NCBI GenBank assembly: GCA_965217935.1
Contig: OZ244581.1
Span: forward strand, 310,001 to 374,000
Direction of reading: 5' to 3'
DNA from: JBBROS01 sp965217935
GTDB lineage: Bacteria > Pseudomonadota > Alphaproteobacteria > Acetobacterales > Acetobacteraceae
DNA: 64,000 nt
Made by a program: the position numbers and the translations under genes
In this document: piece by piece, positions 34,001-42,010 of the stretch
Position numbering within the stretch: the stretch's first letter is position 1
Layout: each line of letters opens with the position of its first letter
The notes under the pieces: generated by a model
Databases searched by the model: none
What the model was told of the DNA's origin: nothing
The model's input: only the letters and a program-made list of their open reading frames with translations

Positions 34001-35443
34001 GTGGCCGACCTGTCGCTCATCCCTGAGGCGTCTTGGAGCGAAGCGCGGCGCAGAGCCGAAGTCATCCGCCCTCTTGCCGAACGCGACCATCGGCCGCGCT
34101 ACATGGTCCAGGCTGCGGCAGCGACTCTGGGGCTGTCGGAGCGCCAGACCTAACATCTTGCTGCGGCGCTGCCGAGAAGCGGGCGGCGAGCTGACAGCGC
34201 TGGCGCCGGGGCGGTCGAGCGGCGGCCGGAACAGGCCGCGTACGGCGCCGGCGAGCGAGGCGGCGCTGCGCCGGGTCGTCCAGGAGGTCTACCTGACGCC
34301 GCAGAAGCCGACCGCGGCGGAGGTCGCGCGCGAGGTGGCTGGACGCTGCCGCGCCGAGAAGCTGCGGGTTCCCTCCTCCAGCACCATGCGGCGCCGGCTT
34401 AGGTCGCTGCCGAGCGCAGACCGCCGCAGGCGGGGCGAAGACCATCCTGAGGCCAAGCCGGTTCATGGCCATGCACCGGCCATCCGTTTCCCGCTGGACT
34501 CGGTGCAGGTCGACCATACGCCGATCGACCTGATCCTGGTGGACCCTCTCGATCGCGAGCCGATCGGCCGGCCCTAGCTCACGGTCGCCATCAACGTCCA
34601 CAGCCGCTGCATCGCGGGCTTTCCCGTGACGCTGGATGCTCCCTCCGCCGTGTCGGTCGGGCTGTGCCTGACGCACGTTGCGACGGACAAGGCGCCCTGG
34701 CTCGCGTTGCGGAAGGTGGGAGCGGACTGGCCGATACAGGGCAAGTCGCGGCGGGTCGGCGTGGACAACGGGTCCGAGTTCCATTCCGAGGCGTTTGAGC
34801 GCGGCTGCGAGCAGCACGGCATCGGCATCGGCTGGCGACCGCCGGGTCAGCCGCAGTTCGGCGGCGTGGTCGAGCGGGTGATCGGCACGCTGATGGGCCT
34901 GGCGCACGGCCTGCCCGGCACGACGTTCTCCAACGTCGGACAGCGCGGCAGCTACGACAGCGAAGGCGGCGTGCCTGACCTTGGAGGAGCTGGAGCGCTG
35001 GCTCGCCGTAGCCGTGGCCAAATACTATCATTTGCGCCCGCATGAGGGTTTGGACGGGCAAGCGCCGCTCCGGCGCTGGCAGGACGGGGCCGCCGCCTTC
35101 GCCGCCGAGGGCGGCTCCATTCCGGCGCCGCGCGACCTGCGTGCCTACCTCGTGGATTTCCTGCCCGTGCTGCGCCGCAGCCTGCAACGCGACGGCCTGA
35201 CCATCGACCACGTGACCTATTTCAGCTCCGCCCTGCGGGCCTGGATCACCACCCGGAACCGGCCAGGACCCCTGCTGGTCCGCCGCGACCCGCGCGACCT
35301 CAGCCGGGTGTTCGTGCTGGATCCGCTCGATGGCGGCTACCTGGAAGTGCCGACCCGCGACCTGTCGCGCCCGGCCATCTCGTTGTGGGAGCACCGGCTG
35401 GCGCGGCGGCGCCTGCGTGCCAAGCACCGGGGCGAGATCGATG
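34001..35443 (+). pseudogene. tniA: TniA transposase, frameshifted and truncated by IS3
   Basis: This is the DDE (Mu/Tn7 TnsB-like) transposase of the element. GGAGGAGCAAAGC precedes GTG 34001, which starts VADLSLIPEASWSEARRRAE. The frame shifts at about 34150 (one extra A after CGCCAGACCT), continues through KPTAAEVAREVAGR and VQVDHTPIDLILVD (first Asp), meets TAG at 34575-34577, resumes as LTVAINVHSRCIAG and VDNGSEFHSEAFERG (second Asp) with FGGVVERVIGTL (Glu), and shifts again near 34970 before LTLEELERWLAVAVAKYYHL. The last coding bases before the IS3 left repeat encode HRGEIDV, so about 30 C-terminal residues are lost. At least four lesions. Confidence 0.85.
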
Positions 35444-35502
35444 TGACCATCCCCCGTTACGGTGGACACCTCGCGTAAGCTCCTGCGGGAGCGGAGGTGC
35501 CG

Positions 35503-35820
35503 ATGATGACGAAGAAAACTCGACGAGAGTTCACGGACGAGTTCAAGCGCGAGGCGGTGGTCCTGTTGCGGGACAGCGGGCGGCCGCTGACGCAGGTGGC
35601 GGCCGAACTGGGCCTGGAGCCATCGATGCTGCGGCGCTGGCGCAGCCTGGCCAACGGAGCGGGACAGGCAGCGTCCGTGGTCCGGCCTGACGCCGCTGCG
35701 GTCCCTGCGACGGTCGAGCAGCTTGAGATCCGGCACCTGCGCCGGGAGCTGGAGCGGGCGCAAATGGAGCGCGACATCCTAAAAAAAGCAGTCGGCATCT
35801 TCTCGAGCCCGCCGAGATGA
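35503..35820 (+). CDS. IS3-family OrfA (DNA-binding half)
   Basis: This 105-aa protein starts MMTKKTRREFTDEFKREAVV and contains the HTH LTQVAAELGLEPSMLRRWR and a C-terminal leucine-zipper region QLEIRHLRRELERAQMERDI. GGAGG lies 5 bp before ATG 35503 (ATG 35506 also possible). Near the end CTAAAAAAAGC (35780-35790) is a classic A7 site for programmed -1 frameshifting, so OrfA can be extended into OrfB to give the OrfAB transposase. The stop overlaps the orfB ATG (ATGA). Confidence 0.93.
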   Translation: MMTKKTRREFTDEFKREAVVLLRDSGRPLTQVAAELGLEPSMLRRWRSLANGAGQAASVVRPDAAAVPATVEQLEIRHLRRELERAQMERDILKKAVGIFSSPPR

Positions 35821-35858
35821 GGTTCCGTTTCATCGAGGAACACCGCGAGGTGTTCCTC
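35780..35858 (+). promoter_or_regulatory. Programmed -1 frameshift signal of the IS3 element
   Basis: CTAAAAAAAGC gives a slippery A-run in the orfA frame. Downstream, GAGGAACAC (35835) pairs with GTGTTCCTC (ending 35858) around a 6-nt loop. A slippery heptamer plus a stem is the known arrangement for IS3-family OrfAB synthesis. Confidence 0.7.
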
Positions 35859-36683
35859 GTGCGGGTGATGTGCTCGGTGCTGCGGGTCAGCGCCAGCGGC
35901 TACTATGCGTGGCGCGGCCGGCCCGAGAGCGCCCGCGCCCAGGCGAACAAGGCGCTGGTCGAGGACATTCGCCGCGTGCACGCCAGCAGCCGGCGCCGCT
36001 ACGGCAGCCCGCGCGTGCATGCGTCCCTGCGGGCCGAGGGCAAGCGGGTGGGGTGCAACCGCGTGGCGCGGCTCATGCGCACGCACGGCATCCAGGCGCG
36101 CCGTCGGCGGGCGTTCCGCAAGACCACGGACAGCAATCATGCCTTCCCGCCTGCCCCCAACCTGCTGGACCGGCAGTTCGCGTCCGCGGTCGCGCCAAAC
36201 CAGGTCTGGCTGGCTGACTTGACCTACATCGCCACCGGCGAGGGGTGGCTCTACCTGGCCGCCATCATGGACCTGTTCTCGCGCAAGATCATCGGCTGGG
36301 CCATGAACGAGACCATGCCGCAGGAGTTGACCCTGGCGGCGCTGAACATGGCCATCACCAACCGGAAACCCTGCCCGGGGCTGCTGCACCACTCGGACCG
36401 CGGCAGCCAATTCGCAGCACACGCCTACCGCCGCGTGCTGGACGAGCATGGGATGCGGTGCTCGATGAGCCGCAAGGGGAACTGCTGGGACAACGCGCTC
36501 ATGGAGAGCTTTTTCGGCGGCCTCAAGACCGAGCTGGACGGCGACGGCCCGTTCCACACCCGGCAGGCAGCGCGCACGGCCCTGTTCCGGGCCATTGAGG
36601 GCTGGCACAACCGCGAGCGCCTCCACTCGGGCATCGGCTACATGACGCCGGTCAACAAGGAACAGCTCGCCGCGGCCGCGTAG
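35817..36683 (+). CDS. IS3-family OrfB (catalytic half)
   Basis: This 288-aa rve-type DDE domain protein is identical in sequence to the partial copy at the window start: D in WLADLTYIAT, D in HSDRGSQF, E in NALMESFFGG. It starts at ATG 35817, overlapping the orfA stop. It lies -1 relative to orfA, consistent with production as an OrfAB fusion by frameshifting at the A7 run. A 9-bp-arm hairpin at 35835-35858, 45 bp after the slippery site, may stimulate the shift. Confidence 0.94.
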   Translation: MRFRFIEEHREVFLVRVMCSVLRVSASGYYAWRGRPESARAQANKALVEDIRRVHASSRRRYGSPRVHASLRAEGKRVGCNRVARLMRTHGIQARRRRAFRKTTDSNHAFPPAPNLLDRQFASAVAPNQVWLADLTYIATGEGWLYLAAIMDLFSRKIIGWAMNETMPQELTLAALNMAITNRKPCPGLLHHSDRGSQFAAHAYRRVLDEHGMRCSMSRKGNCWDNALMESFFGGLKTELDGDGPFHTRQAARTALFRAIEGWHNRERLHSGIGYMTPVNKEQLAAAA

Positions 36684-36719
36684 GCCATAACCCGTGTCCA
36701 CCGTAACGGGGGATGGTCA

Positions 36720-37547
36720 GTGCCGGCCAATTGCTGGATCGGCTACGGCCGCGCGAGCCAGGCCGTGGCGCTGCTGGAGCGCCTGCTCGCCTCCGAGCCC
36801 GGCCGCGTGCGGCCCCGCAACCTGCTCGTGGTCGGCCCCACCAACAACGGCAAGACCGTCATTGCCGAGCATTTCCTGCGCAGCCACCCGCAGCACCCGT
36901 CCGACAATGGCGAACACGAGGTCATCCCCGTGCTGCTGGTGCAGATGCCACCATCGCCCACGGTCGGGCGGTTGTATGCGGCGGTGCTGGCGGGCCTCGG
37001 GATGCCCGGCGCAATCGGCAGCCGCTCGCCCGACCGCGAAGCCATTGCGATGCGCCTGCTGCGCCAAGTCGGCTGCCGGATGCTGCTGCTGGACGAGTGG
37101 CGCAATCTGCTGGCCGCACCGGGAGCGCGGCAGCGCGAGCTGCTGAACCTCTTGCGCTATCTTGGCAACGGACTGCGCATCCCGATCGCCTGCTTCGGCA
37201 CGCGCGAGGCGTATCTCGCCATCCGCAGCGACGACCAGCTCGAAAACCGCTTCGAGCCATTCCTGCTGCCGGCATGGGAGGACGGCCCGGAATTCGGCCG
37301 CCTGCCCGCCAGCTTCGAGGCAGTGCTGCCGTTGTGCGAGCCGTCCGGCCTGGGCGCACCCGCCCTGCGCGCGCATGTGCTGCGCCGCTCGGAGGGCATG
37401 ATCGGCGAGGTGGCGGCCTTGCTTGCCGCTGCCATGGAGGCGGCGCTGCTCGCGGGCGAGGAGTCGATCGGCCGCACGGCGCTGGACACGGCCGCCTACC
37501 AGCCACCCACAATGCGGCGCCGCCTGTTCGAGCGCGAGTTGCGGTGA
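36720..37547 (+). CDS. tniB: TniB ATPase, 5' end lost
   Basis: This AAA+ ATPase is the target-site helper of tni transposons. WIGYGRASQAVALLERLLA, then Walker A VVGPTNNGKTVIAEHF near residue 38 and Walker B CRMLLLDEWRNLL, are intact. The C-terminal domain follows (LRRSEGMIGEVAALLAAAME). The first codon visible is GTG 36720, directly after the IS3 right repeat, and about 40 residues that precede WIGY in the family are missing. No ribosome site belongs to this GTG. The protein might be made by read-through from the IS but would lack its N-terminus. Confidence 0.84.
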   Translation: MPANCWIGYGRASQAVALLERLLASEPGRVRPRNLLVVGPTNNGKTVIAEHFLRSHPQHPSDNGEHEVIPVLLVQMPPSPTVGRLYAAVLAGLGMPGAIGSRSPDREAIAMRLLRQVGCRMLLLDEWRNLLAAPGARQRELLNLLRYLGNGLRIPIACFGTREAYLAIRSDDQLENRFEPFLLPAWEDGPEFGRLPASFEAVLPLCEPSGLGAPALRAHVLRRSEGMIGEVAALLAAAMEAALLAGEESIGRTALDTAAYQPPTMRRRLFERELR

Positions 37548-37556
37548 GCTGCCATC

Positions 37557-37979
37557 ATCGGCCTCGTCTCGGGCCGGCGCTGGCCACTGCACCCGAAACC
37601 CCGCGAATGGGAGGGGATGGAGAACTGGGTGCGCCGGATCGCGCAAGCATACGGGGTCAGCTACGACGCCTTCCTCAAGCACGCTCTCGGCCGCACGGGA
37701 CGCGGTGCACGCGACCTGGAAGACATTACGGATGGGGAACTCGAGCGCTTGTCGGCGGGCGCCGGCGTGTCCGTCGAGCGGCTGCAGGAGATGAATGCCG
37801 CAGCCATGATGCGGCGCGTGAACGAGCGGGTGCAAGGATGGCTGTTGTCCGAGAACGGGCGCGAGGCGCTGGAGGAACTGCGAGCCGCCCTGGGCCGCAT
37901 GGCCCGGCGTCGCGAGGCCTATGCCACGGCCGATGCGGGCCGTCTCGCAAGGCAGAACTGGGACGTCTACGGAGCATAG
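37557..37979 (+). CDS. tniQ: TniQ-like protein, short
   Basis: The sequence RRWPLHPKPREWEGMENWVR followed by RIAQAYGVSYDAFLKHALG matches the N-terminal TniQ domain (W-P-h-x-P-x-P-x-E-x-hxSW pattern). It ends RLARQNWDVYGA after 140 codons at most, far shorter than the roughly 400-aa TniQ of Tn5053, though short TniQ versions exist. The conserved WPLHP part lies upstream of the only ATG (37617) in a frame with no standard start codon after the tniB stop. The original start may be mutated, or ATC 37557 or an upstream frame may be used. Confidence 0.65.
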   Translation: MGLVSGRRWPLHPKPREWEGMENWVRRIAQAYGVSYDAFLKHALGRTGRGARDLEDITDGELERLSAGAGVSVERLQEMNAAAMMRRVNERVQGWLLSENGREALEELRAALGRMARRREAYATADAGRLARQNWDVYGA

Positions 37980-38071
37980 ACAGTGTGACGGCTTACGTGA
38001 CAGGTTTGAGGGTGAGGGCGCCTTCTTGCGCTGTTGTCACGTATTCGGTCGTATATGGAGCAGAGTTCCCC

Positions 38072-38738
38072 GTGCTGGTCGGCTACATGCGCGTGAGCAA
38101 AGCGGACGGCTCCCAGGCGCTCGACCTGCGACGCGCTGCTCGCGGCCGGCGCCGAGCCGGAACGCCTCTACGAGGATCACGCCTCCGGCAAGCGTGACGA
38201 CCGTCCCGGGCTGGAGGCGCGCCTGAAGGCGCTGCGCAAGGGCGACACGCTCGTCACCTGGAAGTTGGACCGGCTCGGCCGCGACCTGCGCCACCTGGTC
38301 AATCTCGTCCACGATCTGACCGGACGTGGCGTCGGCCTGAAGGCGCCGGCCGGGCAAGAAGCCAACCTCGACGCGACGACCGCGAACGGGCGCCTGGTGT
38401 TCGGGATATTCGCAGCACTGGCAGAGTTCGAACGCGAGCTGATCATCGAGCGCACCCGCGCGGGCCTGGCGGCCGCCCGTGCTCGCGGTCGGAACGGCGG
38501 ACGGCCGTTCAAGATGACGGCCGCCAAGCTGCGATTGGCCCAAGCCGCCATGGGCCAATCCGGCGCCAAGGTGGGAGAGCTTTGCGCCGAGTTGGGCGTC
38601 ACTCGCCAGGCGCTCTACCGCCACGTGGACCTGAAGGACGCGCTCCGGCCGGATGGCGAAAGGCTGCCCGGGCATAGGGCACGGCGGTCGCGAGCCGCAC
38701 CAGTCACGCTCGTCACATCGGAAGAGGGCCGCGCATGA
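38072..38738 (+). pseudogene. tniR: TniR resolvase, frameshifted
   Basis: This serine resolvase begins VLVGYMRVSKADGSQALDLR (nucleophilic Ser present) but then leaves frame at about 38128. Comparison with the family (LDLQRDALLAAG) indicates 5 missing bases. The rest is intact: LVTWKLDRLGRDLRHLVNLV, FGIFAALAEFERELIIERTR, and a C-terminal HTH LCAELGVTRQALYRHV. It corresponds to the Tn5053 tniR that resolves cointegrates at an adjacent res site, probably within 37980-38071. Its stop overlaps the cargo gene by 4 bp. Confidence 0.83.
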
Positions 38739-39187
38739 GCGGCGGCGAGGCACTGCTGTCAGAACTGCCGGCCGGCAAGGAAGCGGAGGTGCGGGCAAGC
38801 TTCGCGCGCCAGGGCCTGATGCGCGGGATCGGGGCCGCGCTGACCAGCTTGTCCCCAGGCCGCTGCACGATCGGGCTGCCATTCTCAGACGCCGTCGGCC
38901 AGCAGCAAGGCTTCTTTCATGGGGGCGTGATCGGCGCGCTCGCCGACACGGCAGGGGGCTACGCGGCATTGACGCTCCTCCCACCCGGCAGCGAGGTGCT
39001 GACCCTGGAATACAAGGTCAACTTCTTGAGGCCTGCCGCAGGCGAGCGGCTCATCGCCGAGGGTCTCGTGTTGCGGGCCGGGCGCTCCGTCTCGGTCACG
39101 CGCGTGGACGCGCACATACTTTCCAGCAACCGGCACGTGCTCTGCGCGGCGCTTCAGCAGAGCATTATGCGTGCGGATGGCGCATGA
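38735..39187 (+). CDS. PaaI-type hotdog thioesterase, transposon cargo
   Basis: This 150-aa single hotdog-domain protein has QGLMRGIGAALTSLSPGRC, QQQGFFHGGVIGALADTAGG (the HGG-x-x-x-x-x-D core of PaaI/YbgC-like acyl-CoA thioesterases), LEYKVNFLRPAAGERLIAEG and a late QQSIM. Such proteins hydrolyse aryl- or acyl-CoA esters in the cytoplasm. It lies between tniR and the right terminal repeat, exactly where Tn402/Tn5053 elements carry cargo, and starts within the tniR stop (ATGA). It appears intact. Reported cargo in this family is usually mercury resistance or integrons, so a lone thioesterase is unusual. Confidence 0.85.
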   Translation: MSGGEALLSELPAGKEAEVRASFARQGLMRGIGAALTSLSPGRCTIGLPFSDAVGQQQGFFHGGVIGALADTAGGYAALTLLPPGSEVLTLEYKVNFLRPAAGERLIAEGLVLRAGRSVSVTRVDAHILSSNRHVLCAALQQSIMRADGA

Positions 39188-39624
39188 CCCGCTATAGACC
39201 TCGAAGCGCTGAAGAGGACTGTGACACGCTCCTGCAATCGACTTTGAAAACTGACAGCCGGGCCGCATGGCTGCCCAGTTTCGCGCCACTTTGGCCCGAG
39301 TGGCAACAGGCCAAACCACTGTTTGGCCTGCTGACAGGCTGGGCTGCCGCTACCAATTGGCCACTCATGCCGGGCGCCCCACGCGCGCTGCCGCCCTTGG
39401 ACCTGCCGGCCATTGCAGCGGCGCTGGACCGGATGGGAAGCAGAGCTGAAGGGCAGGCGGCGACCCCTTTCCCGAGTGACGGCGTCTGCTTGGCCGAACT
39501 GGACCGTCAGCTGCAGCAGCACAACGCTGAACTCGTGGCGGCGCGGGCTCGGCTGGCCGAGATGGAAATGGAGATGGCCGCAACGCGGGGGCGGCTGCAC
39601 CCATTCGACCAGTGTGGCAAATGA
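39184..39624 (+). CDS. Hypothetical ORF crossing the transposon boundary
   Basis: A 146-aa frame starting MTRYRPRSAEEDCDTLLQST overlaps the thioesterase stop by 4 bp, crosses the right repeat at 39231-39256 and ends in a coiled-coil-like LAELDRQLQQHNAELVAARA. I do not recognise it. The part before 39256 would be created by the insertion. The part after could be the tail of a gene disrupted by the transposon. Existence as a real gene is doubtful. Confidence 0.3.
   Translation: MTRYRPRSAEEDCDTLLQSTLKTDSRAAWLPSFAPLWPEWQQAKPLFGLLTGWAAATNWPLMPGAPRALPPLDLPAIAAALDRMGSRAEGQAATPFPSDGVCLAELDRQLQQHNAELVAARARLAEMEMEMAATRGRLHPFDQCGK
39229..39256 (-). repeat. Right terminal inverted repeat of the tni transposon
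   Basis: Read on the minus strand it begins TGTCAGTTTTCAAAGTCG, matching the left end at 33853 in 20 of 28 positions. The 14-bp motif within it (39234-39247) fits the TCAAAGTCGGCTGC consensus at 12 of 14 positions. Confidence 0.72.
39307..39330. repeat. 10-bp-arm inverted repeat, possible resolvase subsite
   Basis: CAGGCCAAAC, a 4-nt spacer and GTTTGGCCTG form a perfect dyad 50 bp outside the transposon's right end. If the transposon landed in the res site of the recombinase at 33149, this is the sequence that originally lay upstream of that gene, so the dyad is a candidate recombinase subsite. Confidence 0.45.
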
Positions 39625-39777
39625 TCTCCGGTTAACAGAAACCGTCGGCGGACCAAGAGCTCGGAAAACGGACACTCCTCCGGTCTTCCGTCCCGCAGTC
39701 AGCCAGTTTGGCAGATACGCTGGCGCGAAGGCATCGGCGTAGCCGCCGGCAGATGGCGTGCAAATTCCGTCAGGCGG

Positions 39778-40083
39778 TCAGAGATCGCTCAAAATAGCTG
39801 GCAGGTCGCGGGATTGATGCACCATGCGCGCGACGATCGGCGGGGACCGGCTAAAATCGAACACGAGAATGTAGGCAAAGCCTCGCAGCGACCAGAAGCG
39901 GAACCGCTCCGTGGCAAGGTCGAGGCGAAGACGCGTAAGTCCTGGACTGCTTGCGATCCTGTCGGCCGCCTGGATGGCTGCCCGAAGCAGTGCCTCGGCG
40001 GCGGCAGGGCTGTCCTCGGTGATCCACTCGGCCGCTTCTCGCAGTTCGCGGCGAGCGCGCGGCGAAAAACGCCCTCGCGTCAT
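39778..40083 (-). CDS. parE: ParE/RelE-family toxin
   Basis: This is a 101-aa basic RelE/ParE-fold protein. The start MTRGRFSPRARRELREAAEW, the centre AADRIASSPGL and the end FRFWSLRGFAYILVFDFSR with VARMVHQSRDLPAIL follow the ParE layout. ParE toxins act on DNA gyrase. Its ATG overlaps the antitoxin stop by 4 bp (antitoxin first), the usual order. It is intact and may stabilise the mobile region. Confidence 0.87.
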   Translation of the reverse strand: MTRGRFSPRARRELREAAEWITEDSPAAAEALLRAAIQAADRIASSPGLTRLRLDLATERFRFWSLRGFAYILVFDFSRSPPIVARMVHQSRDLPAILSDL

Positions 40084-40340
40084 CTCTTTCTGGATCGCAC
40101 CGTCTCGATGGCGGCATTCACCTCCGCTTCGACGTCTTCGGACGAGATGAAGCCGTCCCGGTCGGCTTCAGCCATGGCAGCCTCGAGCGAGCCCACGAAA
40201 GCGGCTTTTCGCTCCTCGGCGTCTTGCAACAAGCGCAGTGCGGACCGCACGACCTCGCTTACGTTGTTGAATCGTCCAGTCTCGACGCAAACTTGCGCAA
40301 AACGCTCCAGCTCCGGCGTCAGATTGACGTTCGTTCCCAT
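40080..40340 (-). CDS. parD: ParD-family antitoxin
   Basis: This 86-aa protein has the ribbon-helix-helix start MGTNVNLTPELERFAQVCVE and RFNNVSEVVRSALRLLQDAE, typical of ParD (CopG-like) antitoxins. An acidic C-terminal tail (EADRDGFISSEDVEAEVNAA) binds the toxin. ATG 40340 matches the family start; the upstream frame is not conserved. It probably represses its own operon. The 250 bp upstream (40341-40590) hold its promoter region and no other gene that I see. Confidence 0.87.
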   Translation of the reverse strand: MGTNVNLTPELERFAQVCVETGRFNNVSEVVRSALRLLQDAEERKAAFVGSLEAAMAEADRDGFISSEDVEAEVNAAIETVRSRKR

Positions 40341-40590
40341 TCCGGCATCCTTTATGTCAAGGATTGATAATGTCAGGCTGATCAGGTTGCAAGTGTCCTT
40401 GATCCTCCTGGGAGCCACGCCGTCTGGGCATGGCCGTCTACCCTGACAGACGTTCGCCTTCGGACGTTGCGCAGCGCTTTCGGCCAGCCAATCCGGTTAG
40501 GCTCTTATTGGGTTCGGGGGTGGAGGGGTCGGGACCGTGGCACGGGGCTGAGGATGGCTGGCGGGGAGGTGAGATCGTGAGTAGCTGACC

Positions 40591-40791
40591 GGCTCGCGCG
40601 AGGCGTTTGCGAAGGTCCACGTCAACACGATGGAGAGGTTCTGGTCCTTGCTGCGCTCCTGGCTAAGCCAGCGCCGAGGCATCTCGCAGGACATTTTGCC
40701 GCTCTAACTCGGCTCCTCCCAGTTCGTGCACAACACGCGCCGACGCGGCAAAAACCTGCTCGGCGCCCTGATCGCCGGCTTGCTTGCGTGA
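40591..40791 (+). pseudogene. IS1595-family transposase, C-terminal fragment
   Basis: The frame reads EAFAKVHVNTMERFWSLLRS, LSQRRGISQDILPL, a TAA stop where relatives have Tyr, then LGSSQFVHNTRRRGKNLLGA to the stop at 40791. The H-V-N-T-x-E-x-F-W-S-L-L block carries the last catalytic residue of IS1595-type DDNK/DDE transposases. Only about 65 codons remain. Confidence 0.65.
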
Positions 40792-40879
40792 CGAACCCAG
40801 CACCACCCCGGAACGTAACCGGGGCAGTTTTCCGGGCGAGGCGGTTGCGCTGAGGGTGCTGACGTGATTCACAGCCGGC

Positions 40880-41270
40880 ATGTCGTTGCTGGATGCAGCA
40901 TTGTTGGAGGCCTTCTCGCTTGCCGAGTTGCGGGACGTAGTGGGCCGCCTCGTCGGCAAGGCGCGGCGGCTACATTCAAACAATGCGGCCCTGCAGGCCG
41001 GGGTGGACGCGCAGCAGGCAACGATCAGGGCGCTGCGTGTTGAGAACCAGGCGCTGCACGACAAGGTGGCGCGACTCAAGGGTTTGCCGCCGCGTGCGCC
41101 GTCGCCGTCGTCGCCGTCGCCGCCGTCCGGCATGGAGCAGGCGACGCAGCGTCGGGCAACCGGCAAGGATGAGGAGTGTCCGAGGCAACCGCGCGGCGTC
41201 AAGCGGGACGCGCAGGCGATCACTGCCGAGCGGGTGCTGAAGGTGGCGGCGCCGGCCTGCTCGGGCTTGA
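40880..41270 (+). pseudogene. IS66-like transposase, N-terminal fragment
   Basis: The first 130 codons (MSLLDAALLEAFSLAELRDV, a coiled-coil RALRVENQALHDKVARLKGL, PSGMEQATQRRATGKDEEC, RGVKRDAQAITAERVLKVAA) resemble the leader and zinc-linker start of IS66-like transposases. Homology ends near 41270, where IS5-type sequence takes over, so it is cut by that insertion. Confidence 0.5.
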
Positions 41271-41294
41271 TCTGGCGGTGCCGACCACGGCATC

Positions 41295-42010
41295 TTGCGC
41301 CGCCGGGCGGCGACGCCGGAGGTGGCGCAACCGTATACGGGCGGCGGGCCGTTCCATTTGCCCTTGCGCAGCACCGGCCTCAGGCTCTGCGGCGCGGGCG
41401 AATGGGTGATTGAGAAACACGGCGCCAAGACGTGCCGGTCCTGGCGGACGCCGACATCGGCCAGATCGTCGCGGCAACATTGACGAGGAAGAAGATCGAC
41501 GAAGCGTTCCAAGTGGGTCCCTTGCTCGACCAAGTAGGCACATCCGCGGCGCCGTTCGCCGCCGACGGCGCCTATGACCAAGACAGTGTGTCCACGGCGG
41601 CCGCCACGCGCCGTCCTGCAGCCGCCATCGTCGTGCCGCCACGGTCCACGGCGGCGCCGGGCCAGACGGCCGAGGCCGCGCCCATGCAGCAGGACCGCCA
41701 TCTGCACAGCATCGCCGAGCACGGACGCGCGGCCTGGCAGAAAGCCTCCGGCGACACGAAGCGGGCTCGGGCCGAGGCGGCCATTGACCGGTTCAAGCAG
41801 GCGATCGGCGACGGGCTGCGCTCGCGTACGGATGCGCGTCGGGCAACCGAAGTGGGCGTTGCCGTCCATGTCCTCAACCGCATGTGGACCTGGATCGCCC
41901 GAGCTTCGTCCGCGTTGCTTGAACACAGAAAGGGCTGGGATCGCCGCGCCCGCATTGCTGAATCCTGCAACATGGTCATCCGACAACAAACTCCGCTATG
42001 GCGGAACTGA
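41295..42010 (+). pseudogene. IS5-family transposase, frameshifted
   Basis: A first frame (GGGPFHLPLRSTGLRLCGAG, EWVIEKHGAKTCRSWR) passes at about 41440 into a second (LADADIGQIVAATL, VGPLLDQVGTSAAPFAADGA, AYDQD, WQKASGDTKRARAEAAIDRF, DGLRSRTDARRATEVGVAVH and VLNRM). The order matches IS5-family DDE transposases: first D in the DSTGL equivalent (here RSTGL, the Asp itself replaced by Arg), second in FAADGAYD, Glu in the ARAEAAIDRFK region. Frameshift and loss of the first Asp make it inactive. Confidence 0.75.

Larger units (their letters stand above)
35444..36719 (+). mobile_element. Complete IS3-family element, 1276 bp
   Basis: Perfect 26-bp inverted repeats lie at 35444-35469 (starting TGACCATCCCCCGTTACGG) and 36694-36719. 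The unit holds orfA and orfB in the usual -1 relationship with an A7 slippery run. The copy at the window start is nearly identical (one difference seen over 884 bp), so spread was recent and the element is probably still active. The 3-5-bp flanks (GATG left, GTGC right) are not a duplication. It lies between tniA and tniB, replacing the end of one and the start of the other. Confidence 0.95.
33853..39256 (+). mobile_element. Tn402/Tn5053-type (tni) transposon, decayed
   Basis: Its left end TGTCTCTTTTCCAAGTCGGC (33853) pairs with its inverted right end, which on the minus strand from 39256 reads TGTCAGTTTTCAAAGTCGAT. The two match at 20 of 28 positions, and both resemble the Tn402-family terminal sequence as I remember it (TGTCATTTTCAGAAG). 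Between them lie tniA, tniB, tniQ, a res-tniR unit and one cargo gene, in the family's order. The 5-bp flanks (GCAGT, GCCGG) do not match. tniA and tniR are frameshifted and an IS3 element sits between tniA and tniB, so the unit is dead on its own. Confidence 0.8.
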
